Assembly: GCA_030762935.1 (NCBI GenBank)
Contig: CM060883.1
Span: 91,518,001-91,582,000 of the forward strand
Direction: 5' to 3'
DNA: 64,000 bases
DNA from: Hymenopus coronatus
Lineage: Eukaryota > Arthropoda > Insecta > Mantodea > Hymenopodidae
Position numbers and translations under genes: made by a program. The notes beneath the pieces were generated by a model, which had not been told where the DNA came from, searched no databases, and was given only the letters and a program-made list of their open reading frames with translations. The stretch's first letter is position 1. The number at the start of each line of letters is the position of its first letter. Positions 1 to 9,390 of this stretch are shown here, in pieces.

Positions 1-103
1 ATCATCCGAAGAAGAATGCCCCGTATGCTCTAAGATTCATTGACGTCTCTTTCGAAGGAAAATCTATCTCCGTAAAATGTCATAGCACTTCGTCTTCTCC
101 AAC

Positions 104-460
104 ATGGACCGAATCGAAAGGCAATTTAAAGCAGAACTTTGGCGTCCTCAACAAGTGCAGGACACAGATTTCACCGATCATCTTTTTCAATTTGTTCCTA
201 AAAAAGGTCTTTACATCGTTTTTCTCGAGCAGCAATATGTGTCACCGAAAGAAATCCTTAGCCTTAAAAGAAATGGACACCTTTGTTTTGGTCGATGTCT
301 CACAGTGCACCTCGGAAGAATAACACCGTACATTATTCCGGATCTCGTGCACGGGCATTGTAAATACAGCGTAAGGGAAGCCATGTTTCTACAAGAAGAA
401 GAAGAAGAAGAGGGCGCCACTTTCAACAGCATCTGGTATGAAAAAAGCAACGTCTGGTGA
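104..460 (+). pseudogene. Unrecognised small ORF, first of a GC-rich cluster
   Basis: A 118-residue reading frame starting at an ATG and ending in an acidic run (EEEEEE, from a GAAGAA triplet repeat). I do not recognise it. The first ~95 residues have a normal globular composition, with FQFVPKKGLYIVFLEQQY and a Cys/His-containing stretch, unlike the simple-repeat shadow ORFs elsewhere in the window. It lies just upstream of three other short frames on the same strand, so it is probably one gene of a small element. The acidic tail may be a later triplet expansion. Whether it is intact cannot be judged without a homologue. Confidence 0.35.
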
Positions 461-715
461 TAACCCTCCATTTTCCCCCTCCATTTCTCTATCCCTCCCT
501 CCTTCTCCCGTATCGGCATCGCGTCAGTTCCTGCTCTGCTCACGCCATGCCCGGTCCGCAGTTCACACCGCTTCTCTGTACATCCTGCTTTCGAAGCCAG
601 TGTCGCTGAAGCATTCGAACGTACTGGTGCGAAAAGTGCAGCGGGGGAGTTTACACAGATCTCAGGAACCTTCAGCTACAGATTGGCGCGTTCCTAGAAA
701 GGTATACCCGGCGCC

Positions 716-1123
716 ATGGCAGAGATCCCAGCATTGATGAAGTACCTCACGCATCTGCAATGCCTCTTTCCCCTATCCAACGATGAGCTCAGCATTATTC
801 TGTTTTACGGGGATTCGATCTTCAACAAGTACCCTCCTCGTGATTTGGATTTGGTTTGGGAGAGTCTAACCATGAATCAGCAAAACCAATTTGCTGATTT
901 TAGAAGATGTAACATGCATTGGAACCAGCCTCGGAACAAAGTTCACATAGACGGGCCTGCACCGATGATAAGAAATTGCCATTTCTGCCGTTTGAACGCA
1001 GTCGCCGGATGTGGACCAATATCCCCATCTGGCGGATATTACACTTCCGCCGATCCAGCACTTATACCACAGCATGGGTCGATTTCACCTCAGTCTGCAT
1101 CTCGTCATGGCAACCTCCTGTAA
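716..1123 (+). pseudogene. Unrecognised ORF with Cys/His-containing centre
   Basis: A 135-residue frame from an ATG. Its first ~90 residues look protein-like: an amphipathic start, SIILFYGDSIFNKYPPRDLD, and a Cys/His stretch (RRCNMHW, RNCHFCRL). The second half becomes Ser/Pro-rich, and two other frames are open over the same bases, so a frameshift near 980-1010 is likely. No family is recognised. It belongs to the same plus-strand cluster as its neighbours and overlaps the next frame. Confidence 0.35.
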
Positions 1124-1528
1124 TATTCTTCGTGATCTGAACCAAATGGCAGAAACCCTGCCGTTCCTGTCCATGGGCGAACTACAGAAAGGACGCCCTT
1201 GCAGAATGCAGGGGGCTAGAGCACTCTGAACCAAGTATGGTCGCAAGGTCGCCGTTACCATCAACAACCGAGAAGTATTTCTTCCCTTAAACTTCGACTC
1301 CATGTCGCAAGCCGTCATCGACGAAATGAACACCGTCGCGATGTGCCTGACTTAGGTCGGGGAGGAGCTACAGCAATCAGGATTCGAGAGACGCATCGTC
1401 AAATTCTCTTCTCCTCTTGACTATAACACCGTTCCAACCAGTACTCAGATTTTGAATAATATTTCCTTTCATAATCCTGTACCATGTCTTGCAGAACTGA
1501 CCCTGTCGACATCCATCACAACCTAAGG
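1011..1528 (+). pseudogene. Small protein sharing a TKYG/VFLP signature with the Polinton spliced gene
   Basis: One frame reads from 1011 to about 1528 with in-frame stops at 1227-1229 (TGA) and near 1354 (TAG). Around the first stop it carries R-x-x-T-K-Y-G-x-x-V, then ~8 residues later VFLP, then a helix-like stretch with I-D-E-M. The same order (T-R-Y-G-x-x-V, VFLP, then L-x-D-I) is seen in the predicted spliced gene of the Polinton at 23.6-23.9 kb. The homology is judged by eye only. The function is unknown; the frame is broken here. Confidence 0.4.
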
Positions 1529-2016
1529 GCCAGGATTTTATTTGACGTCGTTGAGACCGTTAATGCTGCCGGCATATACCCCAGGGATTGCCGTATCATC
1601 TCACAAGAAGTCTCCGCCTTTGGTGACCATAAACTTGTTACCATTAAGTTATCCTCGTCCGATGCCCACATCGTCAACGTAAGATTCTCTGCATGGAAGG
1701 CTTCGCCGTCTGATCCTGATGTTCGATGCACCATCTGCATGGGGCCAAACAAGTTCCAGCCGTTGACAATATCGGCACCTCTTCGGACCTTCTACCTGCT
1801 GGTGATATTATTCGCAATTCAATTATTGCACCTGTATATGTTCCTGCCGTCAACGCAGATGTGGACCCCAATTTTCGTCACATTCATCTAGCCTGTGATG
1901 CCTATACAAATCGCCCTCCTTGTGAAACTATGTCCCCTACATCGAAAACTTTCGTAAACGTTTTTTTTTATCGTGTGCTGAAGACTAGTTACCATGTGAT
2001 ATTCAAAGCAAGCTAA
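1484..2016 (+). pseudogene. Unrecognised ORF with probable frameshift
   Basis: A frame from ATG 1484 (product starting MSCRTDPVDIHHNLRARI) gives about 90 convincing residues including VRCTICMGPNKF. Near 1745 the protein-like signal moves to another frame, which continues to 2016 (AGDIIRNSIIAPVYVPAVNA and onward). The simplest reading is one decayed gene with a frameshift. No family is recognised. It ends just before a ~280-bp direct repeat, so it is probably the last gene of a small element. Confidence 0.35.
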
Positions 2017-2245
2017 AGACAAAAATATATATAAACAATTGTGCATATGGTTTCTTAAGAAAAAAATCAGTTTTTTGCATGTATTAATTATTGTATTGCA
2101 TAAGAATATGAAATAAATATATATGTGACATGAATTTGTTGTTATTGTTGATTAGGTTTTGCATGTTGGATTATCCATAATCCTGCAACCAGGGGTTTAA
2201 GCGCTAGTGTCGCGTTAATACACCGCGTTAAGAAAATGGTGGGAA
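1950..2245 (+). repeat. Direct repeat, copy 1
   Basis: About 280 bp recurs at 3232-3535 with small differences: GTGATATTCAAAGCAAGCTA, an A/T-rich run, GTTTCTTAA, TTGTATTGCAT, then AATCCTGCAACCAGGGG and AAGCGCTAGTGTCGCGTTA. Direct orientation and ~1.28-kb spacing resemble terminal repeats around a ~1-kb unit, or a tandem duplication. The last ~85 bp occurs a third time at 3113-3200 and forms the arms of the hairpin at 3471-3660. Confidence 0.7.
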
Positions 2246-2455
2246 AACCCTGCAAGATTTCTCTGCCTATGCTCTGTAATTTCGAATCTAGCCTCTGTCG
2301 GATCTATCTCCTGGCTATCCTCCTGCGCCACCATTGTGCCAGTACTGGGTATATTATCCATGTTTAATGCATGTTTTAACAACCCACTAATGTGTATAGT
2401 GTATATGTGTTTGCGTATGTTAACTTTTCAGGCTCAAATACTATTAGGAAAGAAT

Positions 2456-2890
2456 GTGTGGGTGTCTGGTTCACATCTGGTGGAGTTTTTCTGGCTTGCG
2501 CAATGTTGCATAATACCCGGTTGGAGTGCTGACATCGCCTTCTGTCACGTGTGAACAGCTCCTCCCACCCATCGTTTTCTTGCCTTTCTCTGCTACATAT
2601 AATTGCAGCATTGGTGTTCAGTATTCAGCATGGCTAGTGTAAAGTCTTAATTTCACCGCTGTAACCGGACGTCATTAGCTCAGCTTATTGCACAACCTAC
2701 CAAGTGGGTGTCTGGTTCACATCCGGTGGAGTTTTTCTGGCTTGCGCAATCTTACACCATCTCCGGTCGGAGTGCTGATACCGCTTTCTGTTCCGTGTGA
2801 ACAGCTCCCCCCACCCATAGCCTTCTTGCCCTTCTCTGCTACATATAATTGCAGCATTGGCATTCAGTATTCAGCATGGCTAGTGTACAC
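2456..2890 (+). promoter_or_regulatory. Duplicated TATA/ATG promoter-like unit
   Basis: A ~185-bp block (GTGTCTGGTTCACATC to CAGCATGGCTAGTGTA) occurs at about 2456-2640 and again at 2704-2890. Each copy has TATAAT (2598-2603; 2844-2849) followed ~30 bp later by TTCAGTATTCAGC and an ATG (2630; 2876), the spacing expected of a TATA box, start site and initiator codon. The first copy's frame stops after six codons. The second opens a 73-codon frame. Promoter function is inferred from arrangement only. Confidence 0.45.
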
Positions 2891-3097
2891 TCCGCAGATT
2901 CTTCTTCTTCCTCTACATCTGCGTCACCTGTTTCCTCTTTAGGCGACAGTGTTCGATCGTTTTTCCCGCCAGCGCAGTGGACATCATTTATGAACAATGA
3001 GCAACTTTATGAAACGTCCGCCGGGTCCACCATCGCCGATTTACCCCTTCCATTTTCCAATCATCGCCATCAATTCTGCTTTTATCATTCGGATTAG
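2876..3097 (+). CDS. Small Ser-rich ORF behind the duplicated promoter
   Basis: ATG at 2876, 27 bases after the TATAAT of the second promoter-like unit, opens a 73-residue frame beginning MASVHSADSSSSSTSASP. It is Ser/Thr-rich at the N-terminus, then has FFPPAQW and a short C-terminal part. No family is recognised. The start was chosen because the same ATG context is conserved in the upstream duplicate, where the frame is broken. It may be a truncated first exon or the N-terminus of a lost longer protein. Confidence 0.3.
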   Translation: MASVHSADSSSSSTSASPVSSLGDSVRSFFPPAQWTSFMNNEQLYETSAGSTIADLPLPFSNHRHQFCFYHSD

Positions 3098-3231
3098 CAA
3101 GGTCGAGTACCCATAATCCTGCAACCAGGGGGTTAAGCGCTAGTGTCGCGTTAATCAACCGGATTAAGAGAAAATGGCGGGAATTGTGACAATTGCAAAG
3201 GTATGGATCAGCGGATTATCTCTTAAACTTT

Positions 3232-3535
3232 CATAAACATTATTTTTATCCTGTGCTAAAGACCAGTGAGCGTGTGATATTCAAAGCAAGCTAAAGACAA
3301 ATATATATATATAAACAATTGTGCATGTGGTTTCTTAAAAAAAATAAAAATCAGTTTTTTTTTCATGTATTCAATATTGTATTGCATGAGAATATGTAAT
3401 AAGTATATCTGCGATACGAACTTGTTGTTTATTAGGTTTTGCATACGGCATGGCAAGTAGAGTTATCAATAATCCTGCAACCAGGGGTTTAAGCGCTAGT
3501 GTCGCGTTATTCCGCCGCCTTAAGAAAATTGCGGG
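3232..3535 (+). repeat. Direct repeat, copy 2
   Basis: Second copy of the ~280-bp repeat described at 1950-2245. Its 3' part runs into the left arm of the hairpin at 3471-3660, so the inverted repeat was built from, or spread by, the same unit. Confidence 0.7.
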
Positions 3536-3660
3536 AAATTTGAATATTGAAAAGGTATGGATCAGCGGATACACCTTTTCAATTTTCAAATTTCCCACCA
3601 TTTTCTTAAGGCGGCGGATTAACGCGACACTAGCGCTTAAACCCCCCTGGTGGTAGGATT
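3471..3660. repeat. Large near-perfect hairpin (inverted repeat)
   Basis: Arms of about 86-89 bp (3471-3556 and 3572-3660) are nearly perfect reverse complements, with a ~15-bp loop containing GGATCAGCGG. The outer ends are AATCCTGCAACCAGGGG and its complement. The arm sequence also occurs, without the inverted partner, at 2180-2245 and 3113-3200. It could be a foldback/MITE-like element or the hairpin end of a small element. Confidence 0.8.
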
Positions 3661-3866
3661 ATCGTTAGTTGACCTTGCTAGGTCGTATGTATTACTACTT
3701 ACCTCACGAATTATTGAGAACTTCTTTTTAACTGGGACATTGAATTGTACATGTATATCTACAAGAATAATGGAGGATATTTCAATGAATTTGAGACCTG
3801 TTTCAAAAACAAAGGTATTAGTGGCATTAAAAATACCAATTCATTTTGACTATCTAGAGCGATAGC

Positions 3867-3867
<1 letters not shown>

Positions 3868-3950
<83 letters not shown>
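3868..3950. repeat. (TG)n microsatellite
   Basis: An uninterrupted run of about 41 TG dinucleotides. It lies directly upstream of the polymerase remnant. Confidence 0.98.
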
Positions 3951-3951
<1 letters not shown>

Positions 3952-3997
3952 CAAAGATTACCACCGATCCAGATTATAACTTGTTAAAGGAAACAAA

Positions 3998-4210
3998 ACA
4001 ACTGAATACATGCAAAAGCGTAAAGCCATGATGCTCTGTGAGGTATTTCAAAAACGGATACCGAATAACAGCATAGAGGTTGTAAAACAATTGACAGATG
4101 CTTACAACAACTAAATACATGCAAAAGCGTAAAGCCATGATGCTCTGGGAGCTATTTCAAAAATGGACACCGAATAACAGCATAGAGGCTGTAAAAACAA
4201 TTGACATATG
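3998..4210 (+). repeat. ~107-bp tandem duplication at the start of the polB remnant
   Basis: AACAACT(G/A)AATACATGCAAAAGCGTAAAGCC... to ...CATAGAGG(T/C)TGTAAAACAATTGACA(G/T)ATG occurs twice in tandem, with about eight differences. The second copy is the start of the polymerase-like frame. The duplication is inside the decayed Polinton. Confidence 0.75.
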
Positions 4211-4990
4211 TTTAAAGGAATACTGCTTTATTGATTTTGACGGTCATGCCGGTAGTAACATTTTGTATAAGTCACCGGTAAATATTGACAAGCACATAGA
4301 TTTAATATATTACAAGGACAATTTTAATTCTGTTGTGGACTTGCATAGAGCGTTCAAATTTAAATTTTATTGTAGACGATGCAACTTTGTTTCAACAAAC
4401 AAGAAAGAACGCCATCACTGTGAATATACTTGCTCTAAATGCCATATTTCGTGTGTTACTTCATTTGATAATTATATCACTTGCTCTACTCATAACCGAG
4501 ATTTCAAAGGGCAAATATGCTTTGTTAATCATGTATTCAAGATGCGTTTTATTCTGGAGGAACATCAGTATGCGGCGTCGAAAATGTTTGCCTTAAATGC
4601 AGCAAAAATTTTTAACCTTAAACGCAAAAATGTTCCTCAGTGTGTGAAGAGAGATATTGTAAAACACGTGACAACTGTTTCACAGTTAATCATTAATGAT
4701 AATTTAAACAGCATCGTAGAAAGAAACTGAGCAAAAGTGTTTTATTCTTTATTGATTTCGAATGTATGAAAAAGAAACAATTTGGAACACAAAAAGATGC
4801 TTTGAACACTGTTTCTTCTGTATCAATCATGTAAATATTGTATTGATATTTATGGAAAAATGCACAATTCGAGCATTGCTATATAAGGGAATGGCTATTT
4901 GATAGCGAACAAATTGGTGAATTTTTTCGCTATATTATCATACCAAGCACCAAAGATCAAATATAAGCATTTGAATAAGCACAAGTATTC
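4098..4990 (+). pseudogene. polB: Decayed family-B DNA polymerase, N-terminal part
   Basis: A 210-residue open frame (4098-4730) carries a zinc-finger-like array (YCRRCNF, CEYTCSKCHISC, CSTHNRDFKGQICFVNH). After a frameshift another frame reads FFIDFEC at about 4745-4765, which fits exonuclease motif I (D-x-E) of protein-primed family-B polymerases. Further recognisable residues (EWLFDSEQIGEFFRYII, near 4895) follow a second shift. Polymerase motifs A, B and C were not found, so only the N-terminus and first exonuclease motif survive. It fits the decayed Polinton downstream. A bidnavirus-type polymerase is the main alternative. Confidence 0.6.
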
Positions 4991-5079
4991 TATTTCTACT
5001 AATTTTAACAATTGGTCTATAGCATGAATGAAATCAAGTACTTTTGGTGCTTATTGCTCACAATTTAAAGTTCTTGCGA

Positions 5080-6155
5080 CGGCCATGTAGTACTTCGATA
5101 AATGCTGGGTGCATTAAAGTGGGCTTCTGAATTTAATAATGAACGGTAATCGTTTCCAGGTCTTACTTATCCGGTAACCGCCCTGTTTTTTTAATGTTAT
5201 TTGGATGCTGCTCTATTTCAATAACTTCTCTCCTGAGAATTATTAAAACATCCTCATGTTTTTGTCAGCACCTCGGTGTCTTGAAATTTGATTCTATGGC
5301 CCTCTGTAAATACGTGCTCTACAATTGCTGAATGTTCCGACTGCATTAGGCGGACATGGCATTGATGTTCCGTTACACGTTTTTAATAGTCCTTCCGATC
5401 ATGCCGACATATACTTTGCCACACTCACATGATATTTTATAGATCCCTGTAGTGCTTAGTGGGTCCCTCAGATCTTTCACTGAACGAAGCATATTGCTAT
5501 CTTGTTTGTCGGCGTAAAAACAGTTTTGATGCCCTTCTTTAGTAACCGAGCTATGCGCACTGTGACGTCTTACACATATGGTAGAAACCGCCTTGGGTTG
5601 TTCCTTGGTGTCCGGTACATCAGCGTGCCGAGGTCTAATGGCACGATTAATATGCTTGGCGTGGTAACCGTTGTTTTGTAATACCTCCTTCAGATGTTTT
5701 AATGCAGAGTCCAGTCGTTAAGTCTCGGACACGATTTTTGATCTGTGTACTAATGTTTTAATCATGTCTCGTTTTTGGGCAGGCTGATGTTTTGATGCTG
5801 CGTTCAGGGATCAATACGTGTGTGTAGGCTTCCTGTACACGTTATGTCCGAGAGCACCACCAGGTTTTTTATAAACCAAAAGGTCCAGGAAAGGGAGCAG
5901 GCCATTTGTTTCCACTTCTAGAATAAACTTGATGTTGTGGATCACATTGAGATGTTCAAAAATTGTCCGAAGCCTTTGTTCTCCATGCGACCAGACAACA
6001 GAAGTGTCGTCAGCATATCTAAGCCAGATGGATGATATATATTTTGACGTTTCCAATGCCTTAGCTTCAAACCATTCCATATAAAAGTTGGCAATGGTAG
6101 GACCCAATGGGCTTCCCTCTCCAGCATTACATTTACCTCCTACAATGATTGCCAC
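5080..6155 (-). mobile_element. Penelope-like retroelement, 5'-truncated (RT C-half and GIY-YIG)
   Basis: On the minus strand 6155-5811 encodes the C-terminal half of a reverse transcriptase: GSPLGPTIANFYMEW, then the catalytic WLRYADDTSVVW (YADD), then LPFLDLLVYKK and VYRKPTHTY, an arrangement typical of Penelope-like elements. Downstream, 5480-5290 in a broken frame gives TGIYKISCECGKVYVGMIGR, the GIY-YIG endonuclease start. The remnant ends near 5080. The RT N-terminus is missing and the linker between the two domains has stops, so the copy is dead. It interrupts the old Polinton. Confidence 0.85.
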
Positions 6156-6275
6156 TGAAGATGCTGATCGTATAAGTTGGCGAAACGAGTGGTTCGCATT
6201 ATAACCTACGATTACGGCACAACAACCCAGATTATACTTTTTTTTGTATATAACGACACCGGCCGTGAAAATAGC
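6152..6275 (+). mobile_element. Penelope-like terminal repeat fragment, plus orientation
   Basis: ACTGAAGATGCTGATCG...GGCGAAACGAG is a sequence style found at the ends of Penelope-like elements. It abuts, in opposite orientation, the RT remnant at 5080-6155. Its last part (CAGATTATAC ... GACACCGGCCGTGAAA) recurs inverted at 12.97-13.02 kb. Confidence 0.45.
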
Positions 6276-6675
6276 CTAAGATATTCTAAAAATGAAATGT
6301 TTAATTTCTTCACCAAAATTATCATCAGAAAATGTGGTGTTGAACTGATAAAACTAGACAGACGAGAGTAACATAATAATGAAACGTGAGACAAAATGAA
6401 TAAAATATAACAAATTAAATAAACAAGAAAGAAAAATTACACGAATAGACAGAGATAGTTTAAAAAAAAGAAATAAAGTAATATATAGAATACCATCACG
6501 ATTAAAACGGAATCAAAACTACTTAAATAATGCTTTCTATGTTAAAAGGAGAAATAAGTAAGTAATAAAATTGCTTCTAAACATGAAAGTTCGTGAGTCC
6601 AGAAAGAAAAGATGAAAGCCCCGAAACAATAATGCCCACCCCTGTGTTTAAGAATAATAGAAATCAGTTACAAAG

Positions 6676-6990
6676 TTGCCCTCCGTGGTGTAATGGTTAC
6701 CATGCTAACTTCATATGACCAAGGTTGGAGGGTCAAACCCAGTGGAGGACGATGGATTTTTTTCGGGCGTAAAAATCCTTAGCATAGCTTCCTTCTAAAG
6801 GGAATTAAAGCCGTGGGTCCCGTGTCGTAGATTTACGGCACGTAAAAGAACCTCAAACCTGATAGTGAGACCTCTGAGCAAAATTAAAACAAAACGGTCT
6901 TTCACGGCCAATATAGAATGAGACGCTGAGAACCACTGTAGTTAAAGAGCGTCCATAAATAACACGCCATTTACTTTATTTATGACTTAA
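6676..6990 (+). repeat. tRNA-derived SINE, copy 1
   Basis: Starts CCCTCCGTGGTGTAATGGTTACCA (box-A-like TGGTGTAATGGTTACC), with box-B-like GGAGGGTCAAACCC about 30 bp further, then a ~230-bp body containing ACGGCACGTAAAAGAACCTC. About 85% similar by eye to 7708-8003. No clear target duplication was seen for this copy. Confidence 0.8.
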
Positions 6991-7297
6991 AATAGATAAA
7001 CTGTTTCAATAAGAGGCTCAAAATTTCGTTAAGAAGCTTTTAACAAAGCCACTGAAAACTATCACGGCTATTTGGCATTAGATTGTACACAACATATATT
7101 GTTATAGAACGGAGGTTGGCCGAGCGTATCTCTTGCTTTCTTTGGACCAAATTAATTTGTATAGATTTAAAATTAAATTGCAAAAAAAAAAGTTATTGCC
7201 AACAGCAATGTACGTGCAGAAAGTTCCTGGACTGTCTTATTCGGTTATAAAAAATGTGTAAATTAGTTAAACCTTAAATAGCGAAAAAGTGTGGAGC
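6991..7297. other. AT-rich sequence without recognised features
   Basis: Lies between SINE copy 1 and the first recognisable small gene of the decayed Polinton. No frame or repeat can be supported. The stretch 6276-6675, between the Penelope terminal fragment and the SINE, is equally featureless and very A-rich. Confidence 0.5.
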
Positions 7298-7585
7298 ATG
7301 ATTGTTTTAAGTAAGGCAAACTCCAATTTGCGTAAAAATACATTAAGGGATTCAGATTCCACAGTGCTTAAAGCGACCATCAAATGTATACTAAACCTTT
7401 GTAACGGAACCTTACCTCTATCTTAGAGCGTTTAAATAGGCGTAAAACCACATGGGGAAAGTTCATCGACAGAATAACATCATTGAAGGCAAAGAAGATA
7501 ATTTTAATACAAAAGGTGAACGTTTATCTGCTTTTATCACTCCTGTGTTAAGTGCTTTAGGTAGAGCTCTTCTGTCGATATTAAT
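7298..7585 (+). pseudogene. Decayed small Polinton virion-type protein
   Basis: ATG at 7298 opens MIVLSKANSNLRKNTLRDSD, then a Cys/Leu-rich helix (CILNLCNGTLPLS) and a stop at about 7423. Other frames continue with a Lys/Arg-rich stretch and a hydrophobic Leu/Ala-rich segment near 7530-7580 (LSALGRALLSI). Short basic proteins with a hydrophobic end sit beside the integrase and capsid genes of many Polintons and are thought to be virion components. The assignment rests on this layout and on remembered family appearance. The gene is broken by several shifts. Confidence 0.5.
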
Positions 7586-7594
7586 GCCGTCATC

Positions 7595-8540
7595 ATGAAA
7601 TACGCAAAATATATAATGCTGTTACATTCCAACTGGAAAGTGAAAAAAAAAGTTGCTCATTGTAGACAAAACATTATCTAGTTTAGTAGAAGGTATGACT
7701 AAAATCCATCGCCCTCCATGAAGTAATGGTTACCATGTTAACGTCATATACCCAAGGTTGCGGGTTCAAACCCGGCGGAGGACTATGGATTTTTTCGGGC
7801 GTAAAAATCCTTAGCATGGCTTCCTTCGAAAGGGAAGTAAAGCTGTGGGTCCCGTGTCGTAGATTTACGGCACGTAAAAGAACCTCAAACCTGATAAGAG
7901 AGGCCTCTGAGCAAAATTAAGCGATCTTTCACGCCCAATATAGAATGGGACGCTGGGAACCAAAGCAGTTAAAGAGCGTCCATAAATAACAGGCCATTTA
8001 ATTTATGACTAAAATCCGACGAAAGATTGAGTCTCATAATACACAATTATCATGATTTAATTGCACAATTACGTAAACCCTTACTTAACACTCTGAAAGA
8101 AGAAGAAAAATATTAGAGTCTGATGCACGAAAGGAAATTAAAGCTCCGTCAGTAAAGGCTTCACCACAGAAGGCTACGGAAGACGCAAAGAAAACAGTTT
8201 TAAAAGCAGCGAAGTACGTAAAATAAATACAAAGAAAAAGGTACAACCACTTCAGAAAGTGATGACTCCTTTTCAGGATTAAGATTCTCTCCATAGTCTA
8301 CTTGTTTACGCAAAGAAACGCCAAGTCACTGATAAAGTCCTTAAAATGGCGAAAAACTCTTTAACTCGAAAGCAAACATTCACCATTAAAACATATGTTT
8401 AAAAACTGGATCATTATGCAGGATGCGGAACCATACAAAGGCTTCAGCAGGCTACAGGAATTTCTAACAACAAATTTAACTTTATCTACAAGGGCAGGAA
8501 AGCTTTATCCTTCATAAACCCGGAAGAAATCGTTCCCAAC
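7595..8540 (+). pseudogene. Decayed conserved Polinton protein, split by a SINE
   Basis: A start at 7595 (MKYAKYIMLL) is followed by a degenerate frame up to 7707. After the SINE, charged helical stretches resume (8018-8290: KAFTTEAYGR-like region, Lys-rich), then RLQQATGISNNKFNFIYKGR near 8440-8500. The position, immediately upstream of the integrase, matches the conserved hypothetical protein found there in many Polintons (compare 30.2-30.9 kb in the younger element). The many stops and shifts make exact limits uncertain. Confidence 0.4.
7708..8003 (+). repeat. tRNA-derived SINE, copy 2, with 14-bp target duplication
   Basis: Contains the box-A-like AGTAATGGTTACCA and box-B-like GGTTGCGGGTTCAAACCC. 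It is flanked by perfect direct repeats TATGACTAAAATCC at 7694-7707 and 8004-8017, the expected result of LINE-assisted insertion. It splits the small gene of the old Polinton at 7595-8540. Confidence 0.9.
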
Positions 8541-8544
8541 AAAG

Positions 8545-9390
8545 TTGTACTACTTGACCAATATTGACGACCTTTGGGAAAGCAATATAAACGTTTTAGA
8601 TATTATACCGAAGAATAGCAAACTATATGCATATATTTTAGGTTTATTCGGTGCATTTTCTAAGGTTGTGTGAGCTTTACCTTTAACAAGCAAATCCGGT
8701 AGAAAAGTTACTAAAGCATTTACATCCGTTTTTGAGTAGTGTAAGCGTATTCCTAAAACACTTCAGGGAGATAAAGGAACTGAAATTACTAACCGATATT
8801 TTCAAACTTTCTAAGATCTAAACATATCACACTTCCAATAACAATGTGAAAGCCAGCGTAGTAGAGCGATTTAATAGAACGTTAAAAACTAAAATGTTGA
8901 GATATTTCACACACAGAAATACATTACCTAAATTGTTATGGTCGTATAGCATTTGTAATCACAGATCGATAAACATGGATGCGAGGCAAGTAACTCCCTC
9001 AAATATATTAAAGGTGTACGATAATTTATATAGGAAGAAATTAGAACAATCTTCGTTCTCCAAACATTTATTACATAAAGTTGGCAATTACGTTCGAATT
9101 TCAAAATTAAAGTTAGTATTCGACAACTACTACTAACACACCTGGACAGAAAAAATATAGGTGACACATCAGGTAATCAAAAGCATATCTACAGTGTATA
9201 AACTTAAAGACCTTTTAGGAGAAGAATATTTTATTCCGAAGAGTTACAAAAACCAAGTCTTCCTAAATGTCCATAAGGTGTTAAGCACACTAATGAAAAT
9301 CGTCAGTAAAGACATACTTAAAATGGAAAGATTATCTCGATAACTTTAATTTTTGGATTTAACAATCCGAATTAAGGACACCGTCATTAT
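8545..9390 (+). pseudogene. Decayed Polinton integrase with chromodomain end
   Basis: Fragments in several frames follow the order of a retroviral-type (DDE) integrase: LYAYILGLFGAFSKVV near 8620-8665; LQGDKGTEITNRYF near 8765-8805, holding the second catalytic Asp; VVERFNRTLKTKMLRYFT at 8858-8911, holding the Glu; then NYVRISKLKLVF near 9090-9120. A C-terminal chromodomain end (KWKDYLDNFNFWI) reads at about 9322-9360. Frameshifts and stops separate the blocks. The only long open stretch is 8846-9136. This is the best anchor for calling the 4-12.7 kb region a Polinton. Confidence 0.8.

Noticed and set aside
4098..4990. Firm assignment of the polymerase remnant to a bidnavirus
   Set aside because: Considered because of the nearby hairpin, but the downstream integrase and capsid remnants on the same strand favour a Polinton. 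Motifs A-C are missing, so it is left as an alternative only.
6676..8003. Functional tRNA genes
   Set aside because: Box A and B are present but the cloverleaf does not close, and ~230 bp of shared body follows, so these are SINEs.
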